Positions 1-7,235 of a DNA stretch of 18,358 nt are shown here, piece by piece. The position numbers were made by a program, and so were the translations under genes. The stretch is from the NCBI GenBank assembly GCA_016926455.1, contig JAFGOO010000090.1, forward strand, positions 1 to 18,358. Direction: 5' to 3'. The stretch comes from Methanosarcinaceae archaeon. GTDB taxonomy: Archaea; Halobacteriota; Methanosarcinia; Methanosarcinales; Methanosarcinaceae. The notes beneath the pieces were generated by a model. It was not told the DNA's origin, did not search any database, and worked only from the letters and a program-made list of their open reading frames with translations. Position 1 is the first letter of the stretch. The number at the start of each line of letters is the position of its first letter.

Positions 1-83
1 ATCGCGGTGCCTGCGCGGTATGTGCGGTGATTACCGCATGAACCATACTACAGCCGCGCACTCTACCACTGAGTTAAGGCGGG
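1..83 (-). tRNA. tRNA-Tyr (GUA), intron-containing, 3' end beyond the window edge
   Basis: Read on the minus strand, position 83 starts an acceptor strand CCCGCCT, followed by T8-A9 and a D arm whose stem ACTC/GAGT pairs perfectly around AGTGGTA. The anticodon stem CGCGG (58-54) pairs with CCGCG (18-14), enclosing the loop C-T-G-T-A-G-A once an intron is removed, so the anticodon is GTA (tyrosine). The intron is about 28 nt (roughly 20-47, assuming the canonical 37/38 site) and contains a perfect 6-bp hairpin, TGCGGT/ACCGCA with loop AATC. A C at position 1 fits archaeal tRNA-Tyr, which uses a C1-G72 identity pair. The T arm and 3' acceptor strand lie outside the window. Exact splice sites are inferred. 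Confidence 0.9.
20..47 (-). other. tRNA-Tyr intron (approximate bounds)
   Basis: This insertion lies between anticodon-loop positions 37 (G at 48) and 38 (A at 19). It carries the hairpin TGCGGT-AATC-ACCGCA. Archaeal tRNA introns at this site are removed by the splicing endonuclease at a bulge-helix-bulge. The boundaries could shift by a few bases. Confidence 0.75.
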
Positions 84-206
84 TCAACTGTTAGATCCAA
101 GCATATCGTATTCAGGCGCATTGCCCAAACGATGTACCCACACTCATACGCACAATAATACTTATCCTTTTCGCCGTGAAAGCTTGAAAAATGGACAAGA
201 GTACAG

Positions 207-481
207 GTGAACTACAACCCTATATAAATAAAGCTGGCTTACTGCTTCAAAGAACACACGCTAGGTTCTCCAAAGGCTTTAAATCGGAAACTTCCTGCTC
301 TACTGCTTTCCATTAATAACTCAATCGGCTTTACATGTACTGATATAGACTAGTATTTGATAAAAGACATAACAAGCCTACGGATAACAATGTAATATGT
401 GGTTTGACGTGATATATATGCGACTACGTACATTTGACTTAATTCATCTAACATTTGAAAACGGTGGTCTTCTTACTCCAA
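207..481 (-). mobile_element. Decayed IS200/IS605-type element, coding part almost gone
   Basis: On its low side the sequence starts gtgaactac, then a ctataaata / ggctt / ctgcttca pattern (207-250) that parallels the right end of the relic at 1893. On its high side it ends with an 18-nt sequence (464-481) identical to 2428-2445. The pair of shared ends suggests a ~275-bp internally deleted relative of the 1893-2445 element in the same orientation. No tnpB reading frame survives. The stretch 84-206 between this relic and the tRNA holds nothing recognisable beyond a weak TATA-like sequence (about 102-108) for the tRNA. The element assignment is inference from shared ends. Confidence 0.5.
464..481. 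repeat. 18-nt direct repeat, copy 1 (putative IS left end)
   Basis: The sequence gtggtcttcttactccaa is identical to 2428-2445. One copy lies just downstream of metK and the other upstream of hisG, each on the distal side of a tnpB-type relic, so it is best read as the outer left end of a related element. Confidence 0.6.
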
Positions 482-521
482 AGATGATAAAAATGTACCA
501 TTTTCTGCTCTTTCGGATCAA

Positions 522-1718
522 TCAAAATGTATCTAGATCGCCTTTGATAACCATGTCAGTGATCTTGGTAATATTGGCAAGCCAGTCATCGATAACAGAT
601 TCCGCCTCTGAACGAATGCTCGTAAAGTTAGCACCCTCCTGTGGGATTATCTGCGCACTTGCAACAAGAGGCTGGTCTATTGGCTGACCGATTTGTGAAA
701 GTATCCTCATATGCACCTCATCAACCTCTGACAGGGCATTTGCTATATCCTTTGCCATCTGGGTTGAGATGAGATTATAAATCTTCCCGATGTGGTTGAT
801 TGGATTCTTCCCACTTGTCGCTTCCATACTCATAGGACGGTTCGGCGTAATCAGGCCGTTACAGCGGTTGCCACGTCCCACAGAACCATCGTCTCCCATC
901 TCTGCCGATGTTCCTGTCACTGTTAAGAACACAGAACATTTTTCGATGTCATCTGCCGCATTAATCCTTGCAACAACATTTCTGTCAGTATACTTTCCAG
1001 CAAGATCGACGACATAATCCTGCATCTCTTCCATGATGCTTACATAATGGTCAAGATCGTCAATGTGCCTGCCAACCATGCCACTACAGATAGTAAGCGT
1101 TATGTCGTTCGTATCACGAAGACCCATGACCTTGATATCCTCGCCAATGCCCGGGATTTTTTTCTTAAGATCTGTGATAAGCATCCGCTCTGTGTTGTAC
1201 ACGATCTGCTCAAGTTCAGAAAACGGTGCATGGCCCACACCGAAAGACGTGTCATTGGCGATTGGCATCCTTTTTCTGCTAAAGACATCCCGTAGGTCTG
1301 AAGAACCAGTCCCAAGCTTGCAGTCGATGATCATGTCCCTTTCAAGGTCGATATCTGCAATTGTATTCCTGACATATTCATGAGCAGCTGCGAGTGCCAC
1401 AGCCTCGGCTGGAATCTCCACACCATCGAATTCCTTGGTAGCCCTGCCCACAAGCATAGTATATATAGGTTTTATGACTTCCCCACCACCAAATTCCGGG
1501 TGCGATCGGCCTGCTACAATCTGGGTCTCATCCGTATTATGGTGAAGCACTGCTCCAAATTTTTTTATGTACTCCTTACAAAGTGCACGGCTAATAGCCT
1601 CTGCCAGACCGTCCGAGATGCTGTCAGGATGACCTACGCCTTTTCGCTCGACAAGTTCTATTTGCTGTTTTTCCACGGGAGTTTGCACAAGTTTTTCGAC
1701 TTTGATATTTCGCATCAT
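522..1718 (-). CDS. metK: S-adenosylmethionine synthetase, archaeal type
   Basis: Makes S-adenosylmethionine from methionine and ATP in the cytoplasm; SAM feeds methylation and radical SAM enzymes. The protein belongs to the archaeal AdoMet synthetase family rather than the bacterial MetK fold group. Visible signatures (numbered from the chosen start) are GHPDS at ~29-33, GGGE near 78, GTGSSDLRD at ~136-144 and a long conserved block GRGNRCNGLITPNRP at ~281-295 followed by GKNPINH. The full-length frame begins at 1727, but that ATG directly abuts the GAGG Shine-Dalgarno (1728-1731) with no spacer. The ATG at 1718 has a 9-nt spacer and is preferred; 1715 is also possible. The resulting 398 aa is normal for the family. 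The gene stands alone, with tnpB-type relics on both sides. Confidence 0.95.
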   Translation of the reverse strand: MMRNIKVEKLVQTPVEKQQIELVERKGVGHPDSISDGLAEAISRALCKEYIKKFGAVLHHNTDETQIVAGRSHPEFGGGEVIKPIYTMLVGRATKEFDGVEIPAEAVALAAAHEYVRNTIADIDLERDMIIDCKLGTGSSDLRDVFSRKRMPIANDTSFGVGHAPFSELEQIVYNTERMLITDLKKKIPGIGEDIKVMGLRDTNDITLTICSGMVGRHIDDLDHYVSIMEEMQDYVVDLAGKYTDRNVVARINAADDIEKCSVFLTVTGTSAEMGDDGSVGRGNRCNGLITPNRPMSMEATSGKNPINHIGKIYNLISTQMAKDIANALSEVDEVHMRILSQIGQPIDQPLVASAQIIPQEGANFTSIRSEAESVIDDWLANITKITDMVIKGDLDTF

Positions 1719-1753
1719 ACATATCATCCTCTATTTGGAACTAATTTTTTCAG

Positions 1754-1770
1754 TTTAATAAATATTTAAA
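1754..1770 (-). promoter_or_regulatory. Probable metK TATA region
   Basis: The minus strand reads TTTAAATATTTATTAAA, within an AT-rich stretch (1740-1890) lacking any reading frame. A TATA box here would start transcription about 1735-1740, giving a leader of roughly 20 nt that includes the GAGG site. Alternative AT-rich boxes exist nearby. Confidence 0.4.
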
Positions 1771-1988
1771 ATGTAGGATTTTATATTATTTTCTTGTTCA
1801 TAAATTACTACGTATATTTAATATTTGTCATATAATTAATTACTGCGTGTAATATTATCAAAATTATATCAATACAACTCATATTAAATACCGTGAACTA
1901 CTCCACTCTATAAATAGGCCGGCTTCCTGCTTCATTCTTTGAATCTGTGTTCACAAGTCTACAGGCGCATCCCCTCGTTCCAAATGTA

Positions 1989-2204
1989 TCAAATATCAAT
2001 TAATTTCTGCTTATATAAAGCAAAGTTCTTGATATTAATAGCGGCATTGACATCCCTATCATATTTTGTATTACAATTAGGACAATCCCATTCCATATCT
2101 GCAACTGTCCGGTTATACACCTGCCTGCATAACTCCAAGCCCCGCTCCATCTTTTTTCCCTAGGTTTTGTTAGGGTATATACGGAACTTGTATTTCTTAC
2201 GCAT
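1989..2204 (-). pseudogene. tnpB: tnpB (OrfB, IS200/IS605 family) with large internal deletion
   Basis: An RNA-guided transposon nuclease in its intact form, here only the two ends of the protein. From the ATG at 2202-2204 the minus strand encodes MRKKYKFRIYPNKT, a stop codon (TAG), then GKKMERGLELCRQVYN, the typical TnpB N-terminus. After about 34 codons the sequence jumps, with a frame change, to the C-terminal zinc ribbon half: ADMEWDCPNCNTKYDRDVNA followed by AINIKNFALYKQ. The CxxC and the DRDxNAAIN motif carrying the last RuvC acidic residue are intact here. The TGA at 1989-1991 is probably the genuine end of the protein, because the copy at the right window edge stops at the same point. 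The product is non-functional. Confidence 0.85.
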
Positions 2205-2427
2205 AATTTGCTTGAGAGTATTTTGCTCATTTTTAGTGTCAACTAAAAGACGGAATAAGAGTCATCCCATGTCTAAAAAACATAGGCTTTCTCTACCCCT
2301 GCACCCCGTCATTCGTAAGCTTTCAACATACATACCTTTATATGTATTAACACTACTTTTAATTTAAGTTAAAAAAGATAAATAGGCTTGTATTGTAGAA
2401 TAAACGTAATTTATCCACCGTTTAACT

Positions 2428-2445
2428 GTGGTCTTCTTACTCCAA
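2428..2445. repeat. 18-nt direct repeat, copy 2 (putative IS left end)
   Basis: Identical to 464-481. The neighbouring bases 2416-2432 can form an imperfect hairpin (CCACAG/CGGTGG on the minus strand), as subterminal left-end hairpins do in this IS family. Confidence 0.55.
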
Positions 2446-2464
2446 TCTAATAAATGTATTCTGC

Positions 2465-2475
2465 AAATATATTTA
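2465..2475 (+). promoter_or_regulatory. TATA box of the hisGAB operon
   Basis: AAATATATTTA is centred 47 nt upstream of the hisG ATG. Transcription would begin near 2495, leaving a ~22-nt leader that contains the Shine-Dalgarno GAGG (2503-2506) with a 9-10 nt spacer. Confidence 0.5.
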
Positions 2476-2516
2476 CCTGAGTCTGATATCATTTTAATTC
2501 TAAGAGGAATCACACT

Positions 2517-3371
2517 ATGATACGCATCGCAATACCCAACAAAGGACGGTTGCACGACCCCGCCGTGAACCTGCTCAAAGAAGCAGGACTTCCAGTACTT
2601 GAAGGAGCAACCAGAAAACTGTATGCAAAAACAACAGACTCTGAAATTACCATTCTCTTTGCAAGAGCTGCCGATATTCCAGAATACGTGCAGGACGGAG
2701 CTGCAGACGTAGGAATAACAGGACTGGACCTTATATCAGAAACCCGCGCGGATGTTGAAGTGATGCTGGACCTTAAATTCGGAGGTGCGAACCTTGTACT
2801 TGCAGTTCCCGAGGATTCTCCAATCAACTTCGCAAAAGACCTGAAATGCATGCGTATTGCAACCGAATTTCCGAACATCACACACCGATATTTTGAAAAT
2901 CTTGGAGTGAAAGTTGAGATCATAAAAGTAAGCGGCGCATGCGAGATAACACCGCACGTCGGGATCGCTGATGCGATTGTTGACATATCAAGTTCAGGTA
3001 CAACTCTTGTTACAAACCATTTGAGAATGGTCGAAAAAGTATTTTCATCATCCGTGTACCTAATCGCAAACCGTGAAAGTGCAGGGAAGATTGAAAAGAT
3101 CCAGTATATAAAGACTGCCCTTGAGAGTGTTTTACACGCAAAAGACAAACGGTATCTGATGATGAACGTACCAGAAGAATCGCTTGAAGACGTTAAACGA
3201 GTACTTCCCGGGCTTGCGGGTCCCACGGTCATGAAAGTCGAATCAAACACTTCGATACTTGCTGTACACGCAGTTGTGAACAGCGACGATACATTTGCAA
3301 CAGTTAACAAGCTTAAAAACGTTGGTGCTCGCGACATATTAGTAATTCCCATCGAACGCATGATACCCTAG
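2517..3371 (+). CDS. hisG: ATP phosphoribosyltransferase, long form (histidine step 1)
   Basis: Joins ATP and PRPP to phosphoribosyl-ATP, the committed and feedback-inhibited step of histidine synthesis. At 284 aa it is the long form: catalytic periplasmic-binding-like domains to about residue 210, then the ACT-like regulatory domain (HisG_C) ending IPIERM. The N-terminus IRIAIPNKGRL and the PRPP-binding loop DISSSGTT (~156-163) are clear. No HisZ partner is needed for this form. Start chosen at 2517 because a GAGG site precedes it and the N-terminal motif begins immediately. First gene of hisG-hisA-hisB, with only 8 nt to hisA. Confidence 0.96.
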   Translation: MIRIAIPNKGRLHDPAVNLLKEAGLPVLEGATRKLYAKTTDSEITILFARAADIPEYVQDGAADVGITGLDLISETRADVEVMLDLKFGGANLVLAVPEDSPINFAKDLKCMRIATEFPNITHRYFENLGVKVEIIKVSGACEITPHVGIADAIVDISSSGTTLVTNHLRMVEKVFSSSVYLIANRESAGKIEKIQYIKTALESVLHAKDKRYLMMNVPEESLEDVKRVLPGLAGPTVMKVESNTSILAVHAVVNSDDTFATVNKLKNVGARDILVIPIERMIP

Positions 3372-3379
3372 GTGAAATA

Positions 3380-4120
3380 ATGAGTTTTGAAGTGATTCCT
3401 GCCGTCGATATGAAAAACGGAAAATGTGTTCAGCTGGTACAGGGTATACCTGGAAGCGAACTTGTATCCATCGACAATCCTGTAAGCGTTGCACTTGAGT
3501 GGGTGGCTCAGGGTGCAAGGATACTTCATTTAATCGACCTAGACGGCGCTATTGAAGGAATCCGCAGTAACGCTTCAATAATTGGGATAATCGTACAAAA
3601 ATGTAAACCTCTTGGAGTTTCAATCCAAGTGGGTGGTGGAATTCGCTCTTTTGAGGACGTGTCTGCACTTCTGAAGATTGGAGTCGACAGGGTGATCCTA
3701 AGTACTGCGGCAATGGAAAATCCAGAACTGATCAGAAAACTTGCTGAATCTTTTGGGAGAGAATACATAAATGTGGCACTGGACGCAAAAAACGGAAAGA
3801 TCTCCATAAAGGGCTGGACAGAGGAATCGCAGTTTACGCCCGTTGAGATGGGGACAAAATTTGAAGAACTTGGTGCAGGAAGTATCCTGTTCACGAATAT
3901 CGATACCGAAGGACTGATGCAGGGTGTAAATCCTGAACCCACCCTCCGTCTTGTTGAGTCTGTGAGAATCCCTGTTATTGCATCAGGTGGGGTCACAACC
4001 CTTAAGGATATCCTTGCACTCAAAAATACGGGTGCTGCGGGAGTTGTTGTTGGAAGTGCGCTTTATACAAACAAGTTCACACTTGCGGAAGCAATAAATA
4101 TTATCAGGAATGAATCTTGA
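3380..4120 (+). CDS. hisA: ProFAR isomerase (histidine step 4)
   Basis: 1-(5-phosphoribosyl)-5-[(5-phosphoribosylamino)methylideneamino]imidazole-4-carboxamide isomerase, a (beta/alpha)8 barrel doing an Amadori rearrangement. The two catalytic aspartates are visible: D10 in IPAVD and D135 in ALDAKNG. Phosphate-binding glycine motifs occur in both halves (VGGGIRS at ~84-90 and ASGGV near 200). The first-half residues and 246-aa length fit HisA, as opposed to HisF. The junction with hisG reads stop-GTGAAATA-ATG, with GGTGA straddling the stop as ribosome binding site, so translation is probably coupled. Confidence 0.95.
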   Translation: MSFEVIPAVDMKNGKCVQLVQGIPGSELVSIDNPVSVALEWVAQGARILHLIDLDGAIEGIRSNASIIGIIVQKCKPLGVSIQVGGGIRSFEDVSALLKIGVDRVILSTAAMENPELIRKLAESFGREYINVALDAKNGKISIKGWTEESQFTPVEMGTKFEELGAGSILFTNIDTEGLMQGVNPEPTLRLVESVRIPVIASGGVTTLKDILALKNTGAAGVVVGSALYTNKFTLAEAINIIRNES

Positions 4121-4151
4121 AATAGATTAAGACAGTGAGAAGGTAATGTTA

Positions 4152-4727
4152 ATGAGGAGTGCAAAGATTTCACGCAAGACAACGGAAACAGACATACAGC
4201 TGGAACTGGTACTGGACGGAACTGGTCTGTCTGACATCAACACCGGAATCGGGTTTTTCGATCATATGCTCGAATCCTTTGCTAGACATGGGAATTTCGA
4301 CCTTACAATCAATGCCATCGGCGACCTGATGGTAGATGAACACCACCTAATCGAAGATACAGGAATAGTTCTAGGCGAGGCGATTTTAACAGCAATAGGT
4401 GATAAATCCGGGATTGCAAGATTTGGCGAAGCCCGCATACCCATGGATGAAGCACTGGCAGAGGTTGCTCTGGATCTTGGTGGACGATATTATTTGGTGC
4501 TGAACGCAGGGTTTGCATTACCAAGAGTTGGAGAGTTCAATACCCAGATGGTCAAGCATTTTTTTGAATCCCTTGCCAAGAATGCAAAGATTAACCTTCA
4601 TGCAGATGTACGTGGCGAGAATGACCACCACATGATAGAGGCCCTGTTCAAAGCGTTCGCTTATGCCCTGCGCCGTGGGGTTAAGATAGAGGGTAGTGGG
4701 ATTAGGAGTACGAAAGGTGTTTTGTAG
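4152..4727 (+). CDS. hisB: Imidazoleglycerol-phosphate dehydratase (histidine step 6)
   Basis: Dehydrates imidazole glycerol phosphate to imidazole acetol phosphate; monofunctional form without the phosphatase domain. Metal-binding histidine motifs are present: FFDHMLESFARHG (~35-47), DEHHLIEDTG (62-71), then FNTQMVKHFF and NDHHMIEALFKA (158-169) in the second half. An upstream in-frame ATG at 4146 sits only about one base from the GGT of the Shine-Dalgarno (4139-4144). The ATG at 4152 has a ~7-nt spacer and gives a 191-aa protein that begins directly at the family N-terminus, so it is preferred. Last gene of the hisGAB cluster; an IS relic begins 4 nt after its stop. Confidence 0.95.
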   Translation: MRSAKISRKTTETDIQLELVLDGTGLSDINTGIGFFDHMLESFARHGNFDLTINAIGDLMVDEHHLIEDTGIVLGEAILTAIGDKSGIARFGEARIPMDEALAEVALDLGGRYYLVLNAGFALPRVGEFNTQMVKHFFESLAKNAKINLHADVRGENDHHMIEALFKAFAYALRRGVKIEGSGIRSTKGVL

Positions 4728-4730
4728 TAT

Positions 4731-4998
4731 GACTACTCCACTCACTGAATTGACGGGAATCTATCAGAATTCCCAAGAGATTGTAATCCCAATCTCAGAA
4801 TATTAATAGCGGCATTATTTTGTCTAGAGTAAGACTGCAATAAGAACAACTGTGTATCTTCTATGATAGATCTTTTTTGACTATTTGACCACACCCAGAA
4901 CATATCTGAGATGTATTACATAGATTAATAAACTCCATACATTTACCAGCCCATTCTGCCTTGCAAGACGTGATAATTATCAATTTGCTCCATGCTAA
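4731..4998 (-). pseudogene. tnpB: tnpB C-terminal relic, a second TnpB lineage
   Basis: On the minus strand an open frame reads AWSKLIIITSCKAEW, AGKCMEFINLCNTSQ, ICSGCGQIVKKDLS, meets a stop (TAG), and continues HSCSYCSLTLDK. After a one-base frame change it gives NAAINILRLGLQSLG. These are the TnpB C-terminal landmarks: CxxC-CxxC zinc ribbon and the NAAIN helix. The aspartate-containing DRD motif has been lost at the frameshift. Protein sequence differs clearly from the relics at 1989 and 18295 (CSGCGQ type versus CPNCNT type), so this is a separate insertion. Nothing recognisable is left of the N-terminal half. The remainder up to 5096 shows no gene. Confidence 0.85.
4755..4796 (-). repeat. 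Two perfect stem-loops in the tnpB relic 3' part
   Basis: The stem GAGATTG/CAATCTC (4777-4783 with 4790-4796, 6-nt loop) and the stem GGGAAT/ATTCCC (4755-4760 with 4769-4774, 8-nt loop) are adjacent. In IS200/IS605 elements the tnpB 3' end overlaps the structured guide RNA and right-end hairpins; these may be remains of that. The assignment is inference. Confidence 0.4.
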
Positions 4999-5096
4999 TA
5001 TATACAAATGGCAACCATAAATATACTAATGTTTCAGAGAAAGTTGACAGGCTGTTTCTTACCTTTGAGAAAGTGAGGATTAGACCTTAAATGCTC

Positions 5097-7235
5097 CTAA
5101 AACTTTCCCCTCAACCTTTCATAGAACACCTTTTCCTTTCCTGTAGTTTTTCTTGCCAGCCGCTCAACAATCAGTTCAGGAGTGCTTTTTGCAATATAAT
5201 TGTACCGCGGAGTCCTATCTACAATCAGGTTTAGTTCAGAATCAAGTCCACTTGCCTCGATACCATCCACCCGAACACTGCATTTTGTGTTTTCCAGTAT
5301 CAATTCAGAAAGGTGCGAAACGAATACTGCCATGCTGCTAGTATTATCACACAGAACTTCAAGGATCCCTGCAATAATCCTAGCAGATGCACCCGGTTCT
5401 GTGATTGACTCCAGTTCATCGACCAGCACCATCTTACTGGAATCATCCGCCACTATCGCAAACTCCCTGAGTGTAGTCTCAAAAGCTCCTGCATCCAGCG
5501 TTCCCTTAGATTTTGCAAAATAGTACAACCCATTAATAAGACCAATTTCAAGGCACTTTGTCGGGGTTGGAAATCCCATATGTGCAAGGATGGTGCACTG
5601 TGCAATCAGTTCAAGCATCGAGGTCTTACCACCAGAGTTAACTCCACTGAGCAATACCACCCTTCCACTGCCTTCCTCGGGAGCATAGGTGTTTGCACCC
5701 ACTGAATAATCTATGGGGCTGACACTACCATTACGTGATCTTAAAAACAGGTTCTCTCCGCCCACAAAACCGATGCCATTACTTTTTATCAAACTCGGGA
5801 TTGTAAGACCATACTCATGAGCAAAACAGCCGATAGTGAACCCAACATCAAAATCCAGTACTTCACGGACCATCTTTTGGACGACCTCGTGGTAATCATG
5901 TAGAGTCTTTGATATATTCCGTTTATGTTCAATCTTCTTCCTGTGCAGCAGTTTCTTAACATGTTGCCTCAACGAATCCAGACCTTCTGGGTCAACCTCC
6001 ACCGGATGAGTAATATCATAAGGGAACAATGACTCAACCAGCACCAGCTCTGATTTCATGAGCCTGAGTTGACCCGTCACCTGCTCTTTAGCATCCCTAA
6101 TAATAGAGCGATATGATTGATATACTTCCTTTTCGAGCAGGTCTTTAAGCTCCACGTTCCCTTTCATGACCTTCAGCATATCCTGACCGCTTAATATGAG
6201 CTTGCTCTCTGACAGGCACCTGTACAGTCTAGTATTGGCATCATTCAAAGTAGTTGATACACAGATATCCATATTCTCAAGGATACCGGCAAGTCTACCG
6301 ATGTCCGGATCAGCTCCGGGTTTCACATCTCCGTTCTCATCTATCAATGAAAGTGTGGCTCTAAGTGTTTCAAGATCTCTGTCTTCCAGTTCCTCAAAAA
6401 ACCGGATTCCTGTTGAGCGTACCCTCTGTATGACTGCAATCGCGCACTCAATTGAGGTAAGATTCTTTGCAAAGAACCCGATCTCCCGTTCAGGAACTAT
6501 CTTCCAGTCTTCCATCTTCTTCAATTCAGCTACGAATTCTGGCTCTATGTCCTCCGGGAAATCAAAACCCAGAAAGTTGTCATCAGAAGCGATAACATGC
6601 GAATATCCCCGCGCATAATCCACAAATTCGGAAAGGTTACTCACAAGCTGAACATCTATTATATCACCAAATCTCGTGCGCGCATACTCAAATTCACTGT
6701 GGTCTGCTGTAAGAATCGCACATTCACGTACCCTTGGAAAAGCATACTTCAGGTTTAAGGACTTTATCTGTGGAAGCAAACGTAAAAATTCACTATCGCC
6801 ATTTAGCAATTCAGCAATATCCATGTAATATGATACGGATTCACGCACTTCCTCGATCTTATCTCTTTTAGTTTCAGGATATGGATAATAAATATGAAGT
6901 TTATCTTTTGCATATCGTGTATGTGCAAACTGCTGGATGAGATCAATCAGCCGTCCATATATCTCCATAGCTTCTTTTGTCTTCAGGAAATCGGAGATAG
7001 AAACACCTTCCACCTTTGCACGCACCTCATGCACCAGGGATATCGCATACCTCTGACCAATTCCCTCGACCCCAGAAATGCTTGCAATATCCCCTTCAAG
7101 GATCGCATCAAGTGCAGCTTTCTCGCTCCCGAAATGTTCAACAAAACGCTTTGTCATCTTTTCTCCAATATGGGGCATATCCTGCAGGTTATTCATCCTG
7201 TCAACAGTCATCATTTTCTTTGTACCTAACAACAT
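5097..7235 (-). CDS. MutS-family ATPase with N-terminal helix-hairpin-helix
   Basis: An archaeal MutS-related DNA-binding ATPase (712 aa), not a canonical MutS. Residues ~15-70 hold two helix-hairpin-helix-like motifs (MPHIGEKM and ISGVEGIGQRYA). A helical lever-like middle (~230-470) includes a charged helix around 420-460. The ABC ATPase follows: Walker A GVNSGGKTS (531-539), signature-like GAFETTLREF (583-592), Walker B MVLVDE (602-607), switch His641. I see no mismatch-recognition domain with Phe-X-Glu and no C-terminal Smr nuclease, so it is unlikely to be MutS1 or a full MutS2. It begins right after the stop of the preceding gene (TAG-ATG), an AGGT site lying 8 nt upstream, so it is co-translated with the DUF4130-like and radical SAM genes. 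Its role is inferred to be in DNA repair or recombination. Confidence 0.88.
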   Translation of the reverse strand: MLLGTKKMMTVDRMNNLQDMPHIGEKMTKRFVEHFGSEKAALDAILEGDIASISGVEGIGQRYAISLVHEVRAKVEGVSISDFLKTKEAMEIYGRLIDLIQQFAHTRYAKDKLHIYYPYPETKRDKIEEVRESVSYYMDIAELLNGDSEFLRLLPQIKSLNLKYAFPRVRECAILTADHSEFEYARTRFGDIIDVQLVSNLSEFVDYARGYSHVIASDDNFLGFDFPEDIEPEFVAELKKMEDWKIVPEREIGFFAKNLTSIECAIAVIQRVRSTGIRFFEELEDRDLETLRATLSLIDENGDVKPGADPDIGRLAGILENMDICVSTTLNDANTRLYRCLSESKLILSGQDMLKVMKGNVELKDLLEKEVYQSYRSIIRDAKEQVTGQLRLMKSELVLVESLFPYDITHPVEVDPEGLDSLRQHVKKLLHRKKIEHKRNISKTLHDYHEVVQKMVREVLDFDVGFTIGCFAHEYGLTIPSLIKSNGIGFVGGENLFLRSRNGSVSPIDYSVGANTYAPEEGSGRVVLLSGVNSGGKTSMLELIAQCTILAHMGFPTPTKCLEIGLINGLYYFAKSKGTLDAGAFETTLREFAIVADDSSKMVLVDELESITEPGASARIIAGILEVLCDNTSSMAVFVSHLSELILENTKCSVRVDGIEASGLDSELNLIVDRTPRYNYIAKSTPELIVERLARKTTGKEKVFYERLRGKF

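Larger units (their letters stand above)
1893..2445 (-). mobile_element. IS200/IS605-type (tnpB-only) element relic
   Basis: The bounds are inferred: the right end is gtgaactactccac at 1893, shared with 18201 and in part with 207. The left end is the 18-nt repeat 2428-2445, shared with 464-481. In between lies a tnpB with its centre deleted (1989-2204). The ~96-nt non-coding right end (1893-1988) aligns with the ~94-nt stretch after the tnpB stop at 18201-18294. The region 2205-2427 (tnpB upstream side) has no other recognisable content. No tnpA was seen. Confidence 0.6.

Noticed and set aside
397..687. 96-codon plus-strand frame overlapping the metK 3' end
   Set aside because: Half lies antisense to metK and half inside the IS relic; no ribosome binding site or motif.
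1740..1890. Very AT-rich stretch upstream of metK as a possible replication origin
   Set aside because: No repeated origin-recognition boxes and no orc1/cdc6 gene nearby; it is better explained as promoter and decayed intergenic DNA.
2000..2242. 80-codon minus-strand frame starting MTLKMSKILSSK
   Set aside because: This is the wrong frame through the tnpB relic; the neighbouring frames give the real TnpB N- and C-terminal motifs.
2510..3361. 283-codon open frame on the minus strand opposite hisG
   Set aside because: It mirrors hisG end to end, has a serine/threonine/arginine-rich shadow composition and no recognisable motif. The hisG frame is conserved and has promoter and Shine-Dalgarno.
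3526..4023. 165-codon open frame on the minus strand opposite hisA
   Set aside because: Antisense shadow of a conserved barrel enzyme, with no start signals and low-information composition.
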